Assembly: GCF_038050405.1 (NCBI RefSeq)
Contig: NZ_CP150901.1
Location: forward strand, 2,666,001 to 2,730,000
Reading direction: 5' to 3'
Length of the DNA stretch: 64,000 nt
Source: Paraburkholderia sp. IMGN_8
GTDB lineage: Bacteria; Pseudomonadota; Gammaproteobacteria; Burkholderiales; Burkholderiaceae
The notes beneath the pieces were generated by a model. That model searched no databases and was not told where the DNA came from. It was given only the letters and a program-made list of their open reading frames with translations. Shown one piece after another: positions 1 to 8,877 of this stretch (the first letter of the stretch is position 1; every line of letters starts with the position of its first letter). The position numbers and the translations under genes are program-made.

Positions 1-899
1 AGCCCGATCAGATACCAGGTGCCGAAGTCGGACAGAAACTGATTGAGCACGAAGAAAATCAGCGCGCCGACGATCGGTCCTTCGAGCGTGCCGAGACCGC
101 CGATCATCACGATAAAAATACCAAATGCGGTCCAGTTCACCGAGAACGCGGCGTCGGGCGAAATGCGCAGGTTGCCGACGAAGTACAGGCCGCCCGCCAA
201 CGCCGTGCCGCACGCGGACACCAGATAGACGATTAGCCGCGCGCGTTTCACATCGACGCCCTGGCTACTGGCCGCCACCGCGTTGTCGCGCATCGCGGTC
301 AAGGCGAGACCGGCTTTCGAGCGCAGGAACAGATACAGCAGTCCGATCGCCGCCGCGACGATGGCGAGCGCAAGCCATAGCGTCAGCGATTCGCGCAGCG
401 CACGCGGCACGGCCTGCAGCGCGGTGAGGCTGGTGCCGGAACCGCCGCCGAGCACCGACACGTTCGCCACTGTCAGCCGGAACACTTCCGCGATCACCCA
501 TGTGCCGATCGCGAAGTAGCCGCCTTCCAGCCGGAACGCCACGAGCGACACGGGAATCGCCACGACCGTCGCGATCACAGCTGCGATCGGTACGGCAACG
601 AACGGCGAGAGTCCGCAATAGTTCGCGAGGATCAGCATCCCGTAGCCGCCGATGCCGAAGAACGCCTGCTGCCCGATCGACACCATGCCGCCGTAACCCG
701 CCAGCAGGTTCCACATCAGCGCGAACACCAGATACGACGCGAGCTGCACGAAATCGCGCATCGCATCGCGTCCGGCCCACCATGGCGCGCTCGCCACCGC
801 CAGCGCGACGATCAGCAGCACGATCGCCGCTACCCGGCTCGCGCGGGTCGCGCGCCGCACTTCGAAGCCCGTTGCGGGCGAGTTCAAATGCATGATCAT
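1..899 (-). CDS. livM: Branched-chain-type ABC transporter permease LivM (3' end cut by window edge)
   Basis: Inner-membrane permease of a Liv/HAAT-type ABC importer. The reading frame is open from a start ATG to the window edge, so the C-terminus is missing. It begins MIMHLNSPATGFEV and continues into many hydrophobic helices. It carries the LivM-type segments GYGGMVSIGQQAFFGIGGYG and, near the visible end, VMIGGLGTLEGPIVGA. A second in-frame ATG lies two codons inside. It sits 9 bases downstream of the partner permease and is the last visible gene of a long minus-strand operon that begins with hydroquinone dioxygenase genes. The family assignment is strong. The substrate is inferred from context to be aromatic or carboxylate rather than an amino acid. 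Confidence 0.9.
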   Translation of the reverse strand, partial: MIMHLNSPATGFEVRRATRASRVAAIVLLIVALAVASAPWWAGRDAMRDFVQLASYLVFALMWNLLAGYGGMVSIGQQAFFGIGGYGMLILANYCGLSPFVAVPIAAVIATVVAIPVSLVAFRLEGGYFAIGTWVIAEVFRLTVANVSVLGGGSGTSLTALQAVPRALRESLTLWLALAIVAAAIGLLYLFLRSKAGLALTAMRDNAVAASSQGVDVKRARLIVYLVSACGTALAGGLYFVGNLRISPDAAFSVNWTAFGIFIVMIGGLGTLEGPIVGALIFFVLNQFLSDFGTWYLIG

Positions 900-908
900 G
901 TCGAGCCT

Positions 909-1775
909 CTATGCGGTTTTGGGCAGCAAGCCCTGCGGCCGGGCCACCAGCACGCCGAGAAACACCACGTGGCCGAGCCAGATGCCCCAGCCAGGATCGA
1001 AATAAAAGCCCACCTGCTGCGCAACGCCAAGTGCCATGCCGCCGACGAAGGTACCCCAGAAAGACCCCATTCCGCCGATGATCACCGCTTCGAACGCGTA
1101 CAGCAGCAACGCCGGGCCATCGGTCGGCGAGACCGCGGTGCGCATCGAATAGAGCGCGGCGGCCACCGCGATCAGCACAAACGCGATGCCCATCGCCAGC
1201 GCGTAGGTGCGGCGGTACGAGACGCCCATCAGTTGCACGATCTCACGATCGTCGGAGGTCGCGCGAAACGCGCGGCCGAGCGGCGTGCGGCCGAACAGCC
1301 ACTGCATGGCGAAAGCCAAAGCGGCGGTGACGACCAGGGTGACAAGCGGCAGATAGCCCAGCGTGATGCCGCCCGCGAGCGTGATGCTCTTCGACTCGAA
1401 GCTGCCGGTTGCAACCGAACGCGGATCGGCGGAGAACACCTGTTGCAACACATTCTGGATCACGATCGACAAGCCGAACGTGACGATCAGCGAAGGCAGT
1501 GGATCGCGGCTACTGACCCGGTTGAGGATCGTGTACTGCACCGCATAACCCGCGCCGAACGCGATCACGAGCAGCAGCACCAGCGCGACGGCGAGCGGCA
1601 GATGCGCGTAGTTCGTTAGCGCGAACAGCACGAACACCAGCAGCACGATGAAGTCGCCGTGCGCGGTGTTGGTGAGCCGCATCACGCCGAACACCAGCGA
1701 CTGCCCCATCGCGAAGAGTCCGTACAGCGCGCCGAGCAATACGCCCTGCACGACGATATTGATGAACGTAGTCAT
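909..1775 (-). CDS. livH: Branched-chain-type ABC transporter permease LivH
   Basis: Second inner-membrane permease of the importer, 288 residues. The start MTTFINIVVQGVLLGALYGL is typical of LivH. It is followed by FGVMRLTNTAHGDF and, near the end, the permease loop VIIGGMGSFWGTFVGG. The chosen ATG overlaps the stop of the preceding ATPase gene (ATGA), a sign of translational coupling. A longer upstream reading frame exists but is the antisense-like, Arg-rich continuation inside the ATPase gene. It should pair with LivM to form the translocation channel. Confidence 0.92.
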   Translation of the reverse strand: MTTFINIVVQGVLLGALYGLFAMGQSLVFGVMRLTNTAHGDFIVLLVFVLFALTNYAHLPLAVALVLLLVIAFGAGYAVQYTILNRVSSRDPLPSLIVTFGLSIVIQNVLQQVFSADPRSVATGSFESKSITLAGGITLGYLPLVTLVVTAALAFAMQWLFGRTPLGRAFRATSDDREIVQLMGVSYRRTYALAMGIAFVLIAVAAALYSMRTAVSPTDGPALLLYAFEAVIIGGMGSFWGTFVGGMALGVAQQVGFYFDPGWGIWLGHVVFLGVLVARPQGLLPKTA

Positions 1776-2488
1776 ACGACCGCTCCAAAATACGCTTGCG
1801 TGATCGCCTCGTCCGACACTTCGGCCGATACACCCGCCAGCGATACGCGTCCTTCCTGGAAGCAATAGAAGCGCGACGATACGCGGCGCGCCAGCTGCAC
1901 GTCCTGCTCGACGACGATGGCGCTCATGCCGTCCGCGACGATCGCGGGCAATGCCGCGTAAATCTCGCGCACGATCACCGGCGCGAGGCCGAGCGAAAGT
2001 TCGTCGCACATCAGCAGATCGGGATTGCTCATCAGCGCCCGGCCGATCGCGACCATCTGCTGCTGGCCGCCCGACAACGCGGTAGCCGCATGGTGACGGC
2101 GCTCCTGCAACGCCGGAAACAGCGCGTAGACGCTCTGCAGATTCCAGCGTCCCGGCCGTTTGCTATATGCGCCGAGCAACAGGTTTTCTTCGACGGTGAG
2201 GCTCGCGAACAGACGCCGTCCTTCCGGCACCAGCGCAATGCCCTTGCCGACGATGTTCGCCGCAGCCGCGCCGCCAATCGGCTCGCCGCGATACAGGATC
2301 TGCTCGGCGGTGCGCGTGCGCAGCAGACCCGCCACCGATTTCAGAAAGGTCGATTTGCCCGCGCCGTTCGAACCGATCAATGCGATCACCTCGCCGGACG
2401 CGACCGTCACGTCGATTCCGAACAGCGCCTGGAAGTCGCCGTAAAACGCGCTAAGCGCGCGTGTTTCCAGTAATGCCGACATGGTCAT
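1772..2488 (-). CDS. livF: ABC transporter ATP-binding protein LivF
   Basis: Cytoplasmic ATPase of the importer, about 238 residues. Visible motifs are Walker A (GSNGAGKST), signature LSGGQQQ and Walker B region LLMCDELSLGLAP. The start overlaps the stop of livG (ATGA). A GGAGG sits only one base before the first ATG but seven bases before a second ATG two codons later (MTMSALL), so translation may begin at the second one (2482). Length and order of motifs fit LivF, the shorter of the two HAAT ATPases. It energises uptake together with LivG. Confidence 0.92.
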   Translation of the reverse strand: MTMSALLETRALSAFYGDFQALFGIDVTVASGEVIALIGSNGAGKSTFLKSVAGLLRTRTAEQILYRGEPIGGAAAANIVGKGIALVPEGRRLFASLTVEENLLLGAYSKRPGRWNLQSVYALFPALQERRHHAATALSGGQQQMVAIGRALMSNPDLLMCDELSLGLAPVIVREIYAALPAIVADGMSAIVVEQDVQLARRVSSRFYCFQEGRVSLAGVSAEVSDEAITQAYFGAVV

Positions 2489-3207
2489 GCCTCCAGTCCG
2501 AGGTACACCCGCCGCACTTCGGGATCGTCCATCACGGCGGCGGGCAGACCCTCGGCCAACCGTTTGCCGAAGTTGATGACGAGCAGCCGGTCGGCCACCG
2601 CAAGCAGCGCATGCACGACATGTTCGATCCACACGATCGTCACGCCACGCTCCTTGACGCGGCGAATCTCGTCGACGAGTTCGTGCGTTTCGGGTTCGGT
2701 AAGGCCGCCGGCGATCTCATCGAGCAGCAGCAGTTGCGGTTGCGTGGCGAGCGCGCGGGCCAGTTCGAGGCGTTTGCGGTCGAGCAGCCCCAGCGTGCCG
2801 GCCAACTGGTTGGCGCGGGCTTTGAGGCCGGTGCGGTCGAGCACGTCGATGCAGACGTCGTAGGCGGCGTGTTCGGCCAGTTCACCGCCGAAGGTCGCAC
2901 CGACCAGCAGGTTTTCGAAGACCGTCATGCCGCCGAACGGCCTCGGCACCTGATACGAGCGGCCGATTCCCGCCGCGCAACGGCGATGCGGCGGCAAGTG
3001 GTTCACGTCCGCGCCGTCGAATTCGACGCTGCCCCGGTCGGGCCGCACGTCGCCGCTGACGAGGTTGAACAATGTGGTCTTGCCGGCGCCGTTCGGACCG
3101 AGGATGCCGTACGTCTCCCCGCGTTCGACTGCGAAGCTGATGTCGTCGGTCACCTGTAGCGCGCCGTAGCGCTTCGATACGCCGGTTAGTCTGAGAACTG
3201 GGTTCAT
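2485..3207 (-). CDS. livG: ABC transporter ATP-binding protein LivG
   Basis: Second cytoplasmic ATPase of the importer, 240 residues. It has Walker A GPNGAGKTT near residue 40 and Walker B with LLLDEIAGGL. The signature region reads AGTLGLLDRKRLELARALAT, the degenerate form usual in LivG proteins. The C-terminus reads PEVRRVYLG, the LivG-type tail. It lies 26 bases downstream of the substrate-binding protein gene and is translationally coupled to livF. The binding protein-LivG-LivF-LivH-LivM order differs from the E. coli livKHMGF order and is common in catabolic clusters. Confidence 0.92.
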   Translation of the reverse strand: MNPVLRLTGVSKRYGALQVTDDISFAVERGETYGILGPNGAGKTTLFNLVSGDVRPDRGSVEFDGADVNHLPPHRRCAAGIGRSYQVPRPFGGMTVFENLLVGATFGGELAEHAAYDVCIDVLDRTGLKARANQLAGTLGLLDRKRLELARALATQPQLLLLDEIAGGLTEPETHELVDEIRRVKERGVTIVWIEHVVHALLAVADRLLVINFGKRLAEGLPAAVMDDPEVRRVYLGLEA

Positions 3208-3233
3208 CGCCGCTCTCCGCTATGACTGTGAAT

Positions 3234-4523
3234 TCACGCGATCAGCTTGAGCGGGCCGGATAGCGGCACGCTCGGCGCGAGCTGGTTATTGACGATCGCG
3301 AGATCGAAGCGGTGCTTCTGGCCTTTCACCCATTGCCCGCCCACAAGCGGCGTCTTCGCAACATTCTTCACCGGCCCGCTGCCCCACGCGACATGGCCGA
3401 CCAGCGTGTCGAGCCTGGTCGACGCCACCGCGTCGCGGATCGATTCATTCGAATCGATATCCTTCGCGCGCTTTAACGAATCGACCGCGATTTCGAACAG
3501 TGCGTGCGCGAAGCCGATCGGCTGGGTCCATTGTTTCGACGTCACGCGCTCGTAGTCGTCGGCGAGTTGCCGCGCGCTTTGGCCGGTCAACGACGACTTG
3601 AACGGATGCGACGGCGACCACCACACCTCGGTGGAAAGACCCTCGCCGAGATCGCCGAGCGCTTCGATCGAGGTCGGAAACAGCAGCGCCTTGCCGATCG
3701 AAATCACCTTGGGTTTCAGGCCTTGCTGACGCGCCTGGACGAGAAAGTTCTTCGCATCGGGCGGGATCACGACGCCCGTGACGATCTGCGCATTCGCCTG
3801 CTTGAACGACGAAATCTGTGCGGAAAAGTCCTGCGTCATGCTCTGGAAACGCCCCGGGTCCTTCAGCGTGAAGCCCTTTTGCGCGAGCACCGGCGGAAAG
3901 CCGAGCTTCGCGTCGCCCCATGCGTTGCCGTCGCCGTCGTTCGGGAACAGGCCACCGACGCTGCGATTCGTCTGCACCGATTGCCACATGCCGGTGAAAA
4001 CGGCGATCACGTCCTCCAGGCCCCAGAAGAAGTGATAGGTAAAGCGGAAACCCTTCTTCGGATCGCCCTTTCTGCCGAAAAACCACGGCTGCCACGGCAC
4101 CACCGTCGACACGCACGGCATCTCGTTCAGCTCGCACGCGTCGCTGACCGGATTCGCGGTCTCTGGCGTGCCCGACACGAGCATGATGTCGACCTTGTCC
4201 TTGAGGATCAGATCGTTCGCCACTTCGCCGGCGCGATTCGGATTCGACTGGCTGTCCTTGACGACAATCGACACCGGATACGTTTTGCCGCCGATCACGA
4301 TGCCGTTTTTCAGCGCGGTCTGCATTTGCTGGATCGTGAAGCGGTCCGCTTCGCCGAACGGCGCGAGCGGTCCGGTTTGCGGCGAGACGTAGCCGATTTT
4401 CAGCGTGCGCGGGCCGGCAGCGAAGACGAGCGGCGAGAACGCCGAGGTCGTCGCGGCGAGCGCGCCGCCCGCCGCGAGTGTGACGAAGCGGCGACGCTTC
4501 GCATCGAAGGAATGTGCGTCCAT
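3234..4523 (-). CDS. Periplasmic substrate-binding protein of Liv-type ABC importer
   Basis: Exported solute receptor of 429 residues for the adjacent LivGFHM transporter. The N-terminus has an arginine run followed by a hydrophobic stretch (KRRRFVTLAAGGALAATTSA), which looks like a Tat-type signal peptide. The mature part begins TLKIGYVSPQTGPLAPFGEADRF, the usual start of type I periplasmic receptors (Peripla_BP_6). These receptors bind amino acids, short amides, urea or aromatic carboxylates. Encoded 41 bases downstream of maleylacetate reductase, it probably captures an aromatic compound feeding the ring-cleavage enzymes. The ligand cannot be read from sequence. Confidence 0.88.
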   Translation of the reverse strand: MDAHSFDAKRRRFVTLAAGGALAATTSAFSPLVFAAGPRTLKIGYVSPQTGPLAPFGEADRFTIQQMQTALKNGIVIGGKTYPVSIVVKDSQSNPNRAGEVANDLILKDKVDIMLVSGTPETANPVSDACELNEMPCVSTVVPWQPWFFGRKGDPKKGFRFTYHFFWGLEDVIAVFTGMWQSVQTNRSVGGLFPNDGDGNAWGDAKLGFPPVLAQKGFTLKDPGRFQSMTQDFSAQISSFKQANAQIVTGVVIPPDAKNFLVQARQQGLKPKVISIGKALLFPTSIEALGDLGEGLSTEVWWSPSHPFKSSLTGQSARQLADDYERVTSKQWTQPIGFAHALFEIAVDSLKRAKDIDSNESIRDAVASTRLDTLVGHVAWGSGPVKNVAKTPLVGGQWVKGQKHRFDLAIVNNQLAPSVPLSGPLKLIA

Positions 4524-4564
4524 GGTTGTCTCCTGAATTTTTTGTATGAGTGGGATCGAGCGCG

Positions 4565-5623
4565 CTAGTCAGGCCGTCTCCCGTCGAAGGCGGCTTCGAG
4601 CAACGCGCGCAACGGAATCCGTTCGACCGGCCGCGGATTCCAGTAAGGGTTCTTCAACGCGAAATCGAGCGCGACGTCGAGATCGGTTGCGGTGAGGCCG
4701 ATGTCTTTCAGCGCGGTGGGCGCGCCGTGATCGCGTGCGAGGTCGAACACGGCCTGCGCGGCATCGTCGGCGTGAAGCGCGCGAGCGATACGTTGCATCG
4801 CATCCGGTGCGGCCTCGCGGTTATAGGCCAGCACGTGCGGCAATACGATCGTGTGCGTCTCCGCGTGCGGCAGGTTGAACGTGCCGCCGAGCGTATGGCA
4901 CAGCTTGTGATGCAACGCCATGCCGACGCTGCCGAGTACCACGCCGCATAGCCATGCGCCATATAAGCAGTCGCCACGTGCCGCGAGATCGCCGGGTTGC
5001 TGCATCACGCGAGGCAGCCCCTGCCCGAGCGCGCGGATGCCCTCTTCCGCCATCAGCGCGATGATCGGATTCGCGTCCTGCGCGTAGAGCCCTTCCGCTG
5101 CATGCGCGATCGCGTTGATGCCGCTCGTCAGCGACAACCCAGACGGCAGCGACGTCGTCAACGCCGGGTCGTAAATCACCGTCTTCGGCAGCACGCGCGG
5201 ATCGCGGCCGGTCTTTTTCACGCCGCCCTCGGTGAGGCCGTAAATCGGCGTCATCTCGGAGCCTGCGTAGGTGGTCGGAATCGCGATGATCGGCAGCGAG
5301 GTTTCGAGCGCGATCGCCTTGCCGAGACCCGTCGTCGAACCGCCGCCTATCGCAATTGCGCAATCGGCGCCGACCTGTGCGGCAAAGTCGCGTGCCGCAC
5401 GCGCCGTTTCGATAGGCACGTGCATCACGGCTTGCGCATAGACGCCCGCCGCCCGCGAGCCGAGGCTTGCGGCCAGTGCTTCGGCCTGCGCACGCTGTTG
5501 CGGCGTGGACAGCACGATCGCCCGCTTCGCACCCAGCAAACCGATCTCGCGATCGAGCTGGTCGAGACTGCCCGCACCGAAGATCACGCGTGACGGCAGG
5601 CCGTTGTAGATGAACGGTTCCAT
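4565..5623 (-). CDS. macA: Maleylacetate reductase
   Basis: Iron-type alcohol dehydrogenase family enzyme of 352 residues that reduces maleylacetate to 3-oxoadipate with NAD(P)H. Family features seen are AIAIGGGSTTGLGKAIA (nucleotide-binding loop), PTTYAGSEMTPIYG, and the histidine-bearing segments INAIAHAAEGLYA and HHKLCHTLGGTFNLPHAETH. These match the maleylacetate reductase branch (MacA/TfdF/PnpF) in length and motif wording. Only 6 bases separate it from the upstream aldehyde dehydrogenase. In the pathway it takes the product of that dehydrogenase and delivers 3-oxoadipate to central metabolism. Confidence 0.9.
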   Translation of the reverse strand: MEPFIYNGLPSRVIFGAGSLDQLDREIGLLGAKRAIVLSTPQQRAQAEALAASLGSRAAGVYAQAVMHVPIETARAARDFAAQVGADCAIAIGGGSTTGLGKAIALETSLPIIAIPTTYAGSEMTPIYGLTEGGVKKTGRDPRVLPKTVIYDPALTTSLPSGLSLTSGINAIAHAAEGLYAQDANPIIALMAEEGIRALGQGLPRVMQQPGDLAARGDCLYGAWLCGVVLGSVGMALHHKLCHTLGGTFNLPHAETHTIVLPHVLAYNREAAPDAMQRIARALHADDAAQAVFDLARDHGAPTALKDIGLTATDLDVALDFALKNPYWNPRPVERIPLRALLEAAFDGRRPD

Positions 5624-5629
5624 GGCGGT

Positions 5630-7093
5630 TCAGCGTGGGTAGTAAGGCGGAATCTGCGCGTCCACGTTGACCCAGACCGACTTGGGCTGCGTGTATTCGC
5701 GCATCGCTTCGAAACCCATCTCGCGGCCGTAGCCGCTCGCGCCGACGCCGCCGAACGGCGACGCGGGGCTCACGCGCTTGTAGCAATTGATCCACACCAT
5801 ACCCGCGCGAATCTCGCGAGCCACCAGATGCGCGCGTTGCAGATCACGCGTCCAGAGGCCCGCGCCGAGACCGTATTCGGTGCCGTTGGCAATTGCCAGC
5901 GCCTCTTCGTCGGTACGGAATTTCGTGACCGTCATGAACGGGCCGAACACTTCCTCTTGCGAGACCCGATGCTCGGGCTTCGCTTCGACGATGGTCGGTT
6001 CGACGTAGCAACCGTTCGCTAGCGCTGCGTCGTCGGGCGCCTTGCCGCCCGCGAGCACACAGCCGCCCTGTTCGCGCGCGACGTCGACGAACGACAGCAC
6101 ACGGTCGCGATGCTGACGCGACGTCAGCGGTCCCATTTCGGTCGACGGATCGAGCGGATCGCCGATCCTGATCGTGCGGCTGAGCGCGACGAACTTCTCC
6201 AGTACTTCATCAGCGATCGATTCATGCACGATCATCCGCGAGCCGGCGATGCACGCCTGCCCCTGATTGTGGAAGATCGCGAATGCGGAGCCTTGCACAA
6301 CGGCGTCGATATTGGCGTCGCCGAATACGATGTTCGCGCCTTTGCCGCCGAGCTCGAGCTGCACCTTCTTCAGATTGCCGCTCGATGCCTGCACGATCTT
6401 GCGGCCCACAGCCGTCGAACCGGTGAAGGCAACCTTGCTGATCTCCGGATGCTCGGCGATGTACTGCCCGGCCACGTGGCCCAAACCCGGCAGGATATTG
6501 ACGACGCCGTCCGGGAAGCCGACTTCGGCCATCAGCTCGGCAATCGCGAGACTCGACAGCGGCGTGAGTTCAGCGGGCTTCATGATCACGCAGTTGCCTG
6601 CGGCGAGCGCGGGCGCCATCTTCCAGCTCGTGAACATCAGGGGGAAATTCCACGGCACCACTTGCCCGACGATACCGACCGGCTCGCGCGTCATGTAGTT
6701 CAGAAAGCCTTGTTCGACCGGAATCACCGAGCCTTCGAACTTGTCGGCCATGCCGCCGAAATAACGGAACGTGGCCGCGGTGCGCGGCACATCGAGATTG
6801 CGCGTGTCACGGATCGGGTGGCCGGTGTCGAGCGATTCGAGCCGCGCGAGCGCATCGGCGTTCGCTTCGATCGCGTCGGCGAGTTTGAGCAGCAAGCGCC
6901 CCCGCTCCATCGCGGCGAGATTGCTCCACTTCGGAAACGCCGCTTTTGCCGCTGCCACGGCGCGATCGACGTCGGCCGGTCCGGCCATCGCGACTTCGGC
7001 GATCACCGAGTTGTCGTGCGGATTGAGGGAGGCGAGCGTTTCGCCGTTTGCGGCCGGCACGAAGCGGCCGCCGATGAAGAGTTGCGTTTGCAT
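5630..7093 (-). CDS. Aldehyde dehydrogenase, probable 4-hydroxymuconic semialdehyde dehydrogenase
   Basis: NAD(P)-dependent aldehyde dehydrogenase of 487 residues. Motifs seen are the oxyanion Asn region VVPWNFPLM, the catalytic Glu segment VQLELGGKGANIVF and the catalytic Cys segment FHNQGQACIAGSR. Neighbours decide the substrate: it lies between a two-subunit hydroquinone dioxygenase and maleylacetate reductase, exactly where the enzyme oxidising 4-hydroxymuconic semialdehyde to maleylacetate (HapE/PnpE) is found in known clusters. I chose the ATG opening MQTQLFIGGRFVPA, since the upstream extension is low-quality Arg-rich sequence. The family is certain; the exact substrate is inferred. 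Confidence 0.85.
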   Translation of the reverse strand: MQTQLFIGGRFVPAANGETLASLNPHDNSVIAEVAMAGPADVDRAVAAAKAAFPKWSNLAAMERGRLLLKLADAIEANADALARLESLDTGHPIRDTRNLDVPRTAATFRYFGGMADKFEGSVIPVEQGFLNYMTREPVGIVGQVVPWNFPLMFTSWKMAPALAAGNCVIMKPAELTPLSSLAIAELMAEVGFPDGVVNILPGLGHVAGQYIAEHPEISKVAFTGSTAVGRKIVQASSGNLKKVQLELGGKGANIVFGDANIDAVVQGSAFAIFHNQGQACIAGSRMIVHESIADEVLEKFVALSRTIRIGDPLDPSTEMGPLTSRQHRDRVLSFVDVAREQGGCVLAGGKAPDDAALANGCYVEPTIVEAKPEHRVSQEEVFGPFMTVTKFRTDEEALAIANGTEYGLGAGLWTRDLQRAHLVAREIRAGMVWINCYKRVSPASPFGGVGASGYGREMGFEAMREYTQPKSVWVNVDAQIPPYYPR

Positions 7094-7188
7094 ATCAATC
7101 CCGCGCAAGTAAAACCTGGACGTGACATCCCCCGCGGCGCCAGCGGTCTGGCGCCGTTCGATCGACGATCGGAGGGAATGCCGGCGAG

Positions 7189-8184
7189 TTACATCTGGAT
7201 CGGATACGGCGGCAGTTCGCCGCTTTCGTAGCGCTTGGGCAGATCGGGCGTGGCGTTCTCCCACACGAGCAGCATTGAACGCTTCTGCGAGTAGCCCTTG
7301 TGACGGATGTCCGCCGGCATCGCGGCGATATCGCCCGCGTTCATGGTGATGCGTGCGCGCGGCTCGCCGCTATCCTTGTCGGCGACATCCCAGATGATCT
7401 GGTCGGACAGTTGCAGAAACCACTCGACGCGGTCGTTACCATGAAACACCGGCAGCACGAATTCCTCGGTGGTCGGGCAGAACAAGCTTTGCTGACAAAC
7501 CGAAGTCACCGACGGATTCCACGTCACGTCCGAGCGCGACAGGTACTTGAAGAGGCTGAATGCGTGCAACGCGCCTTCAAAACCGGGCTCCGCATGAATC
7601 TCCGGTTCGTCCTGACCGACGTCGGCGAACTGCCGATTGACCGGCAAGTCGTCGCGCAACGGCGAATCGCCTTCGAGTCCCGGCATGCGCCTGGTGGCGA
7701 TCCGCGTGCGCTCGATCGCAGCGATGTTGTCGCCATGCTTCGCGCCGAACGCGGAGCCGGTTTCTTCAGGCGCAGCGAACGGATCGAAGCCTTCGTTGAC
7801 CCAGTCCCTCAGAATCGCCTTGAAGGTCGCCATGATGAGCGGCGTGTCGAACTGCTGCATATGATCGACGCCCGCTTCCTTGAAGTTCGCGTTATACGCG
7901 CCGGCGTACATGTCGACCTTGCCGTAGTGATTGCGCGTGCCGATCACTTCGTCGAAATTGACCCAGCCGTAGAAGAAGCCCCACGCGACATCGCGCATCA
8001 TCGCGCGCAGGAAGTCGTCGGCGTGCATCTGGTGCGAGCGGATCTGACCTTTGGCAGGCCATCTGACGGTGGCGAAATACGCATCGCGGCTGAACTCGAA
8101 GTCGCCGAGGCGGAACACGCGATAGCCGGTAACCGCATCGGCCTCGCTCGCGGTGACGTTTTGCAGGGTGCTGGTTTTGTCCAT
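7189..8184 (-). CDS. hapD: Hydroquinone 1,2-dioxygenase, large subunit (HapD/PnpC2-like)
   Basis: Large subunit, 331 residues, of the two-component Fe(II) hydroquinone dioxygenase that opens the ring of hydroquinone to 4-hydroxymuconic semialdehyde. Recognised from the conserved wording WGFFYGWVNFDEVIGTRNHYG near the first third and LPVFHGNDRVEWFLQLSDQI near the end, plus length close to the known 38-kDa subunit. The protein ends KRYESGELPPYPIQM. It lies 37 bases after the small subunit and about 95 bases before the aldehyde dehydrogenase. The family is unrelated to extradiol enzymes of the vicinal-chelate class. Function rests on motif memory and a perfectly consistent neighbourhood. Confidence 0.83.
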   Translation of the reverse strand: MDKTSTLQNVTASEADAVTGYRVFRLGDFEFSRDAYFATVRWPAKGQIRSHQMHADDFLRAMMRDVAWGFFYGWVNFDEVIGTRNHYGKVDMYAGAYNANFKEAGVDHMQQFDTPLIMATFKAILRDWVNEGFDPFAAPEETGSAFGAKHGDNIAAIERTRIATRRMPGLEGDSPLRDDLPVNRQFADVGQDEPEIHAEPGFEGALHAFSLFKYLSRSDVTWNPSVTSVCQQSLFCPTTEEFVLPVFHGNDRVEWFLQLSDQIIWDVADKDSGEPRARITMNAGDIAAMPADIRHKGYSQKRSMLLVWENATPDLPKRYESGELPPYPIQM

Positions 8185-8221
8185 GACGGGCTCCAGGAGA
8201 GGATCGATCGTGTAGCGGGAA

Positions 8222-8713
8222 TCAGTGGATGCAGATGTCGGCCCACTTCTCGACCGAATAGCGTCCGAGGATCGTCTGCACGAGCAGCACGCCCTTCGTC
8301 ACCGCTTCGAAACGGTAGGCGGCGCCCGCGGGCAGCAGCGCCTGGTGGCCGCGGCGCAGCCGCACATAGCCCATCGACTGGCCGGACGGCTGGCCGTCGA
8401 GCCGCACGCTGCCTTCGGTCTGTGCGTCGACGAGCGGCCCGTCCGACGGCTTGATGAAATAGACGTCGATCTCGCCGTCGAGCACGACCGCGAATTCGTC
8501 GTGCGACGCAGCAAACCACGGCGAGGAACCTTCCGCGCGCAGCGTCTCGATCACATACTTGAGATTCTTGCCGACGACGACTTTCTCGTAGGGCTCAGCG
8601 CGGCTCGCTACGTCGAACACATTCGACATCGCGTAATGCTCCGGTTTGCCCTTGATGATTTCGATGGAGCCTTTCCGATAATTGTCCAGGCTGCCGAACC
8701 AGGTCTGTTGCAT
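8222..8713 (-). CDS. hapC: Hydroquinone 1,2-dioxygenase, small subunit (HapC/PnpC1-like)
   Basis: Small subunit, 163 residues, partner of the adjacent large subunit. The sequence MQQTWFGSLDNYRKGSIEII and the cupin-like stretch WFAASHDEFAVVLDGEIDVYFI are typical, as is LRRGHQALLPAGAAYRFEA. It is the first gene of the catabolic operon. The promoter must lie in the 164 bases between it and the LysR gene. I chose the ATG at MQQTW because the longer in-frame start adds 33 residues of cysteine- and arginine-rich sequence not expected in this family. Confidence 0.83.
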   Translation of the reverse strand: MQQTWFGSLDNYRKGSIEIIKGKPEHYAMSNVFDVASRAEPYEKVVVGKNLKYVIETLRAEGSSPWFAASHDEFAVVLDGEIDVYFIKPSDGPLVDAQTEGSVRLDGQPSGQSMGYVRLRRGHQALLPAGAAYRFEAVTKGVLLVQTILGRYSVEKWADICIH

Positions 8714-8877
8714 GTCTGCCTCCAGTTGATTTACGAATGCGTTGCCTGATTCGAAGATTAAGTGGCGGCAGGCGCAACAGCAATGTTCCGAGGGTCGGGA
8801 AACGCGAACCATGGGTGCATCAAAATCCCGCCAGGGAAACTACCTGGTGGCGAATCCGGACAGGCGCGCGGCGAACC

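Noticed and set aside
265..783. Arg-rich minus-strand frame of 172 codons at the left edge
   Set aside because: It is a frame shadow of LivM. The true LivM frame has clean helices and the family motifs and runs off the window edge.
888..1619. Long plus-strand frame of 243 codons opposite livH
   Set aside because: His/Arg/Gln-rich composition with no helices, opposite a certain membrane-protein gene. It is an antisense artefact of GC-rich codon use.
6110..7231. Plus-strand frame of 373 codons opposite the aldehyde dehydrogenase
   Set aside because: It mirrors the dehydrogenase gene and has no domain features.
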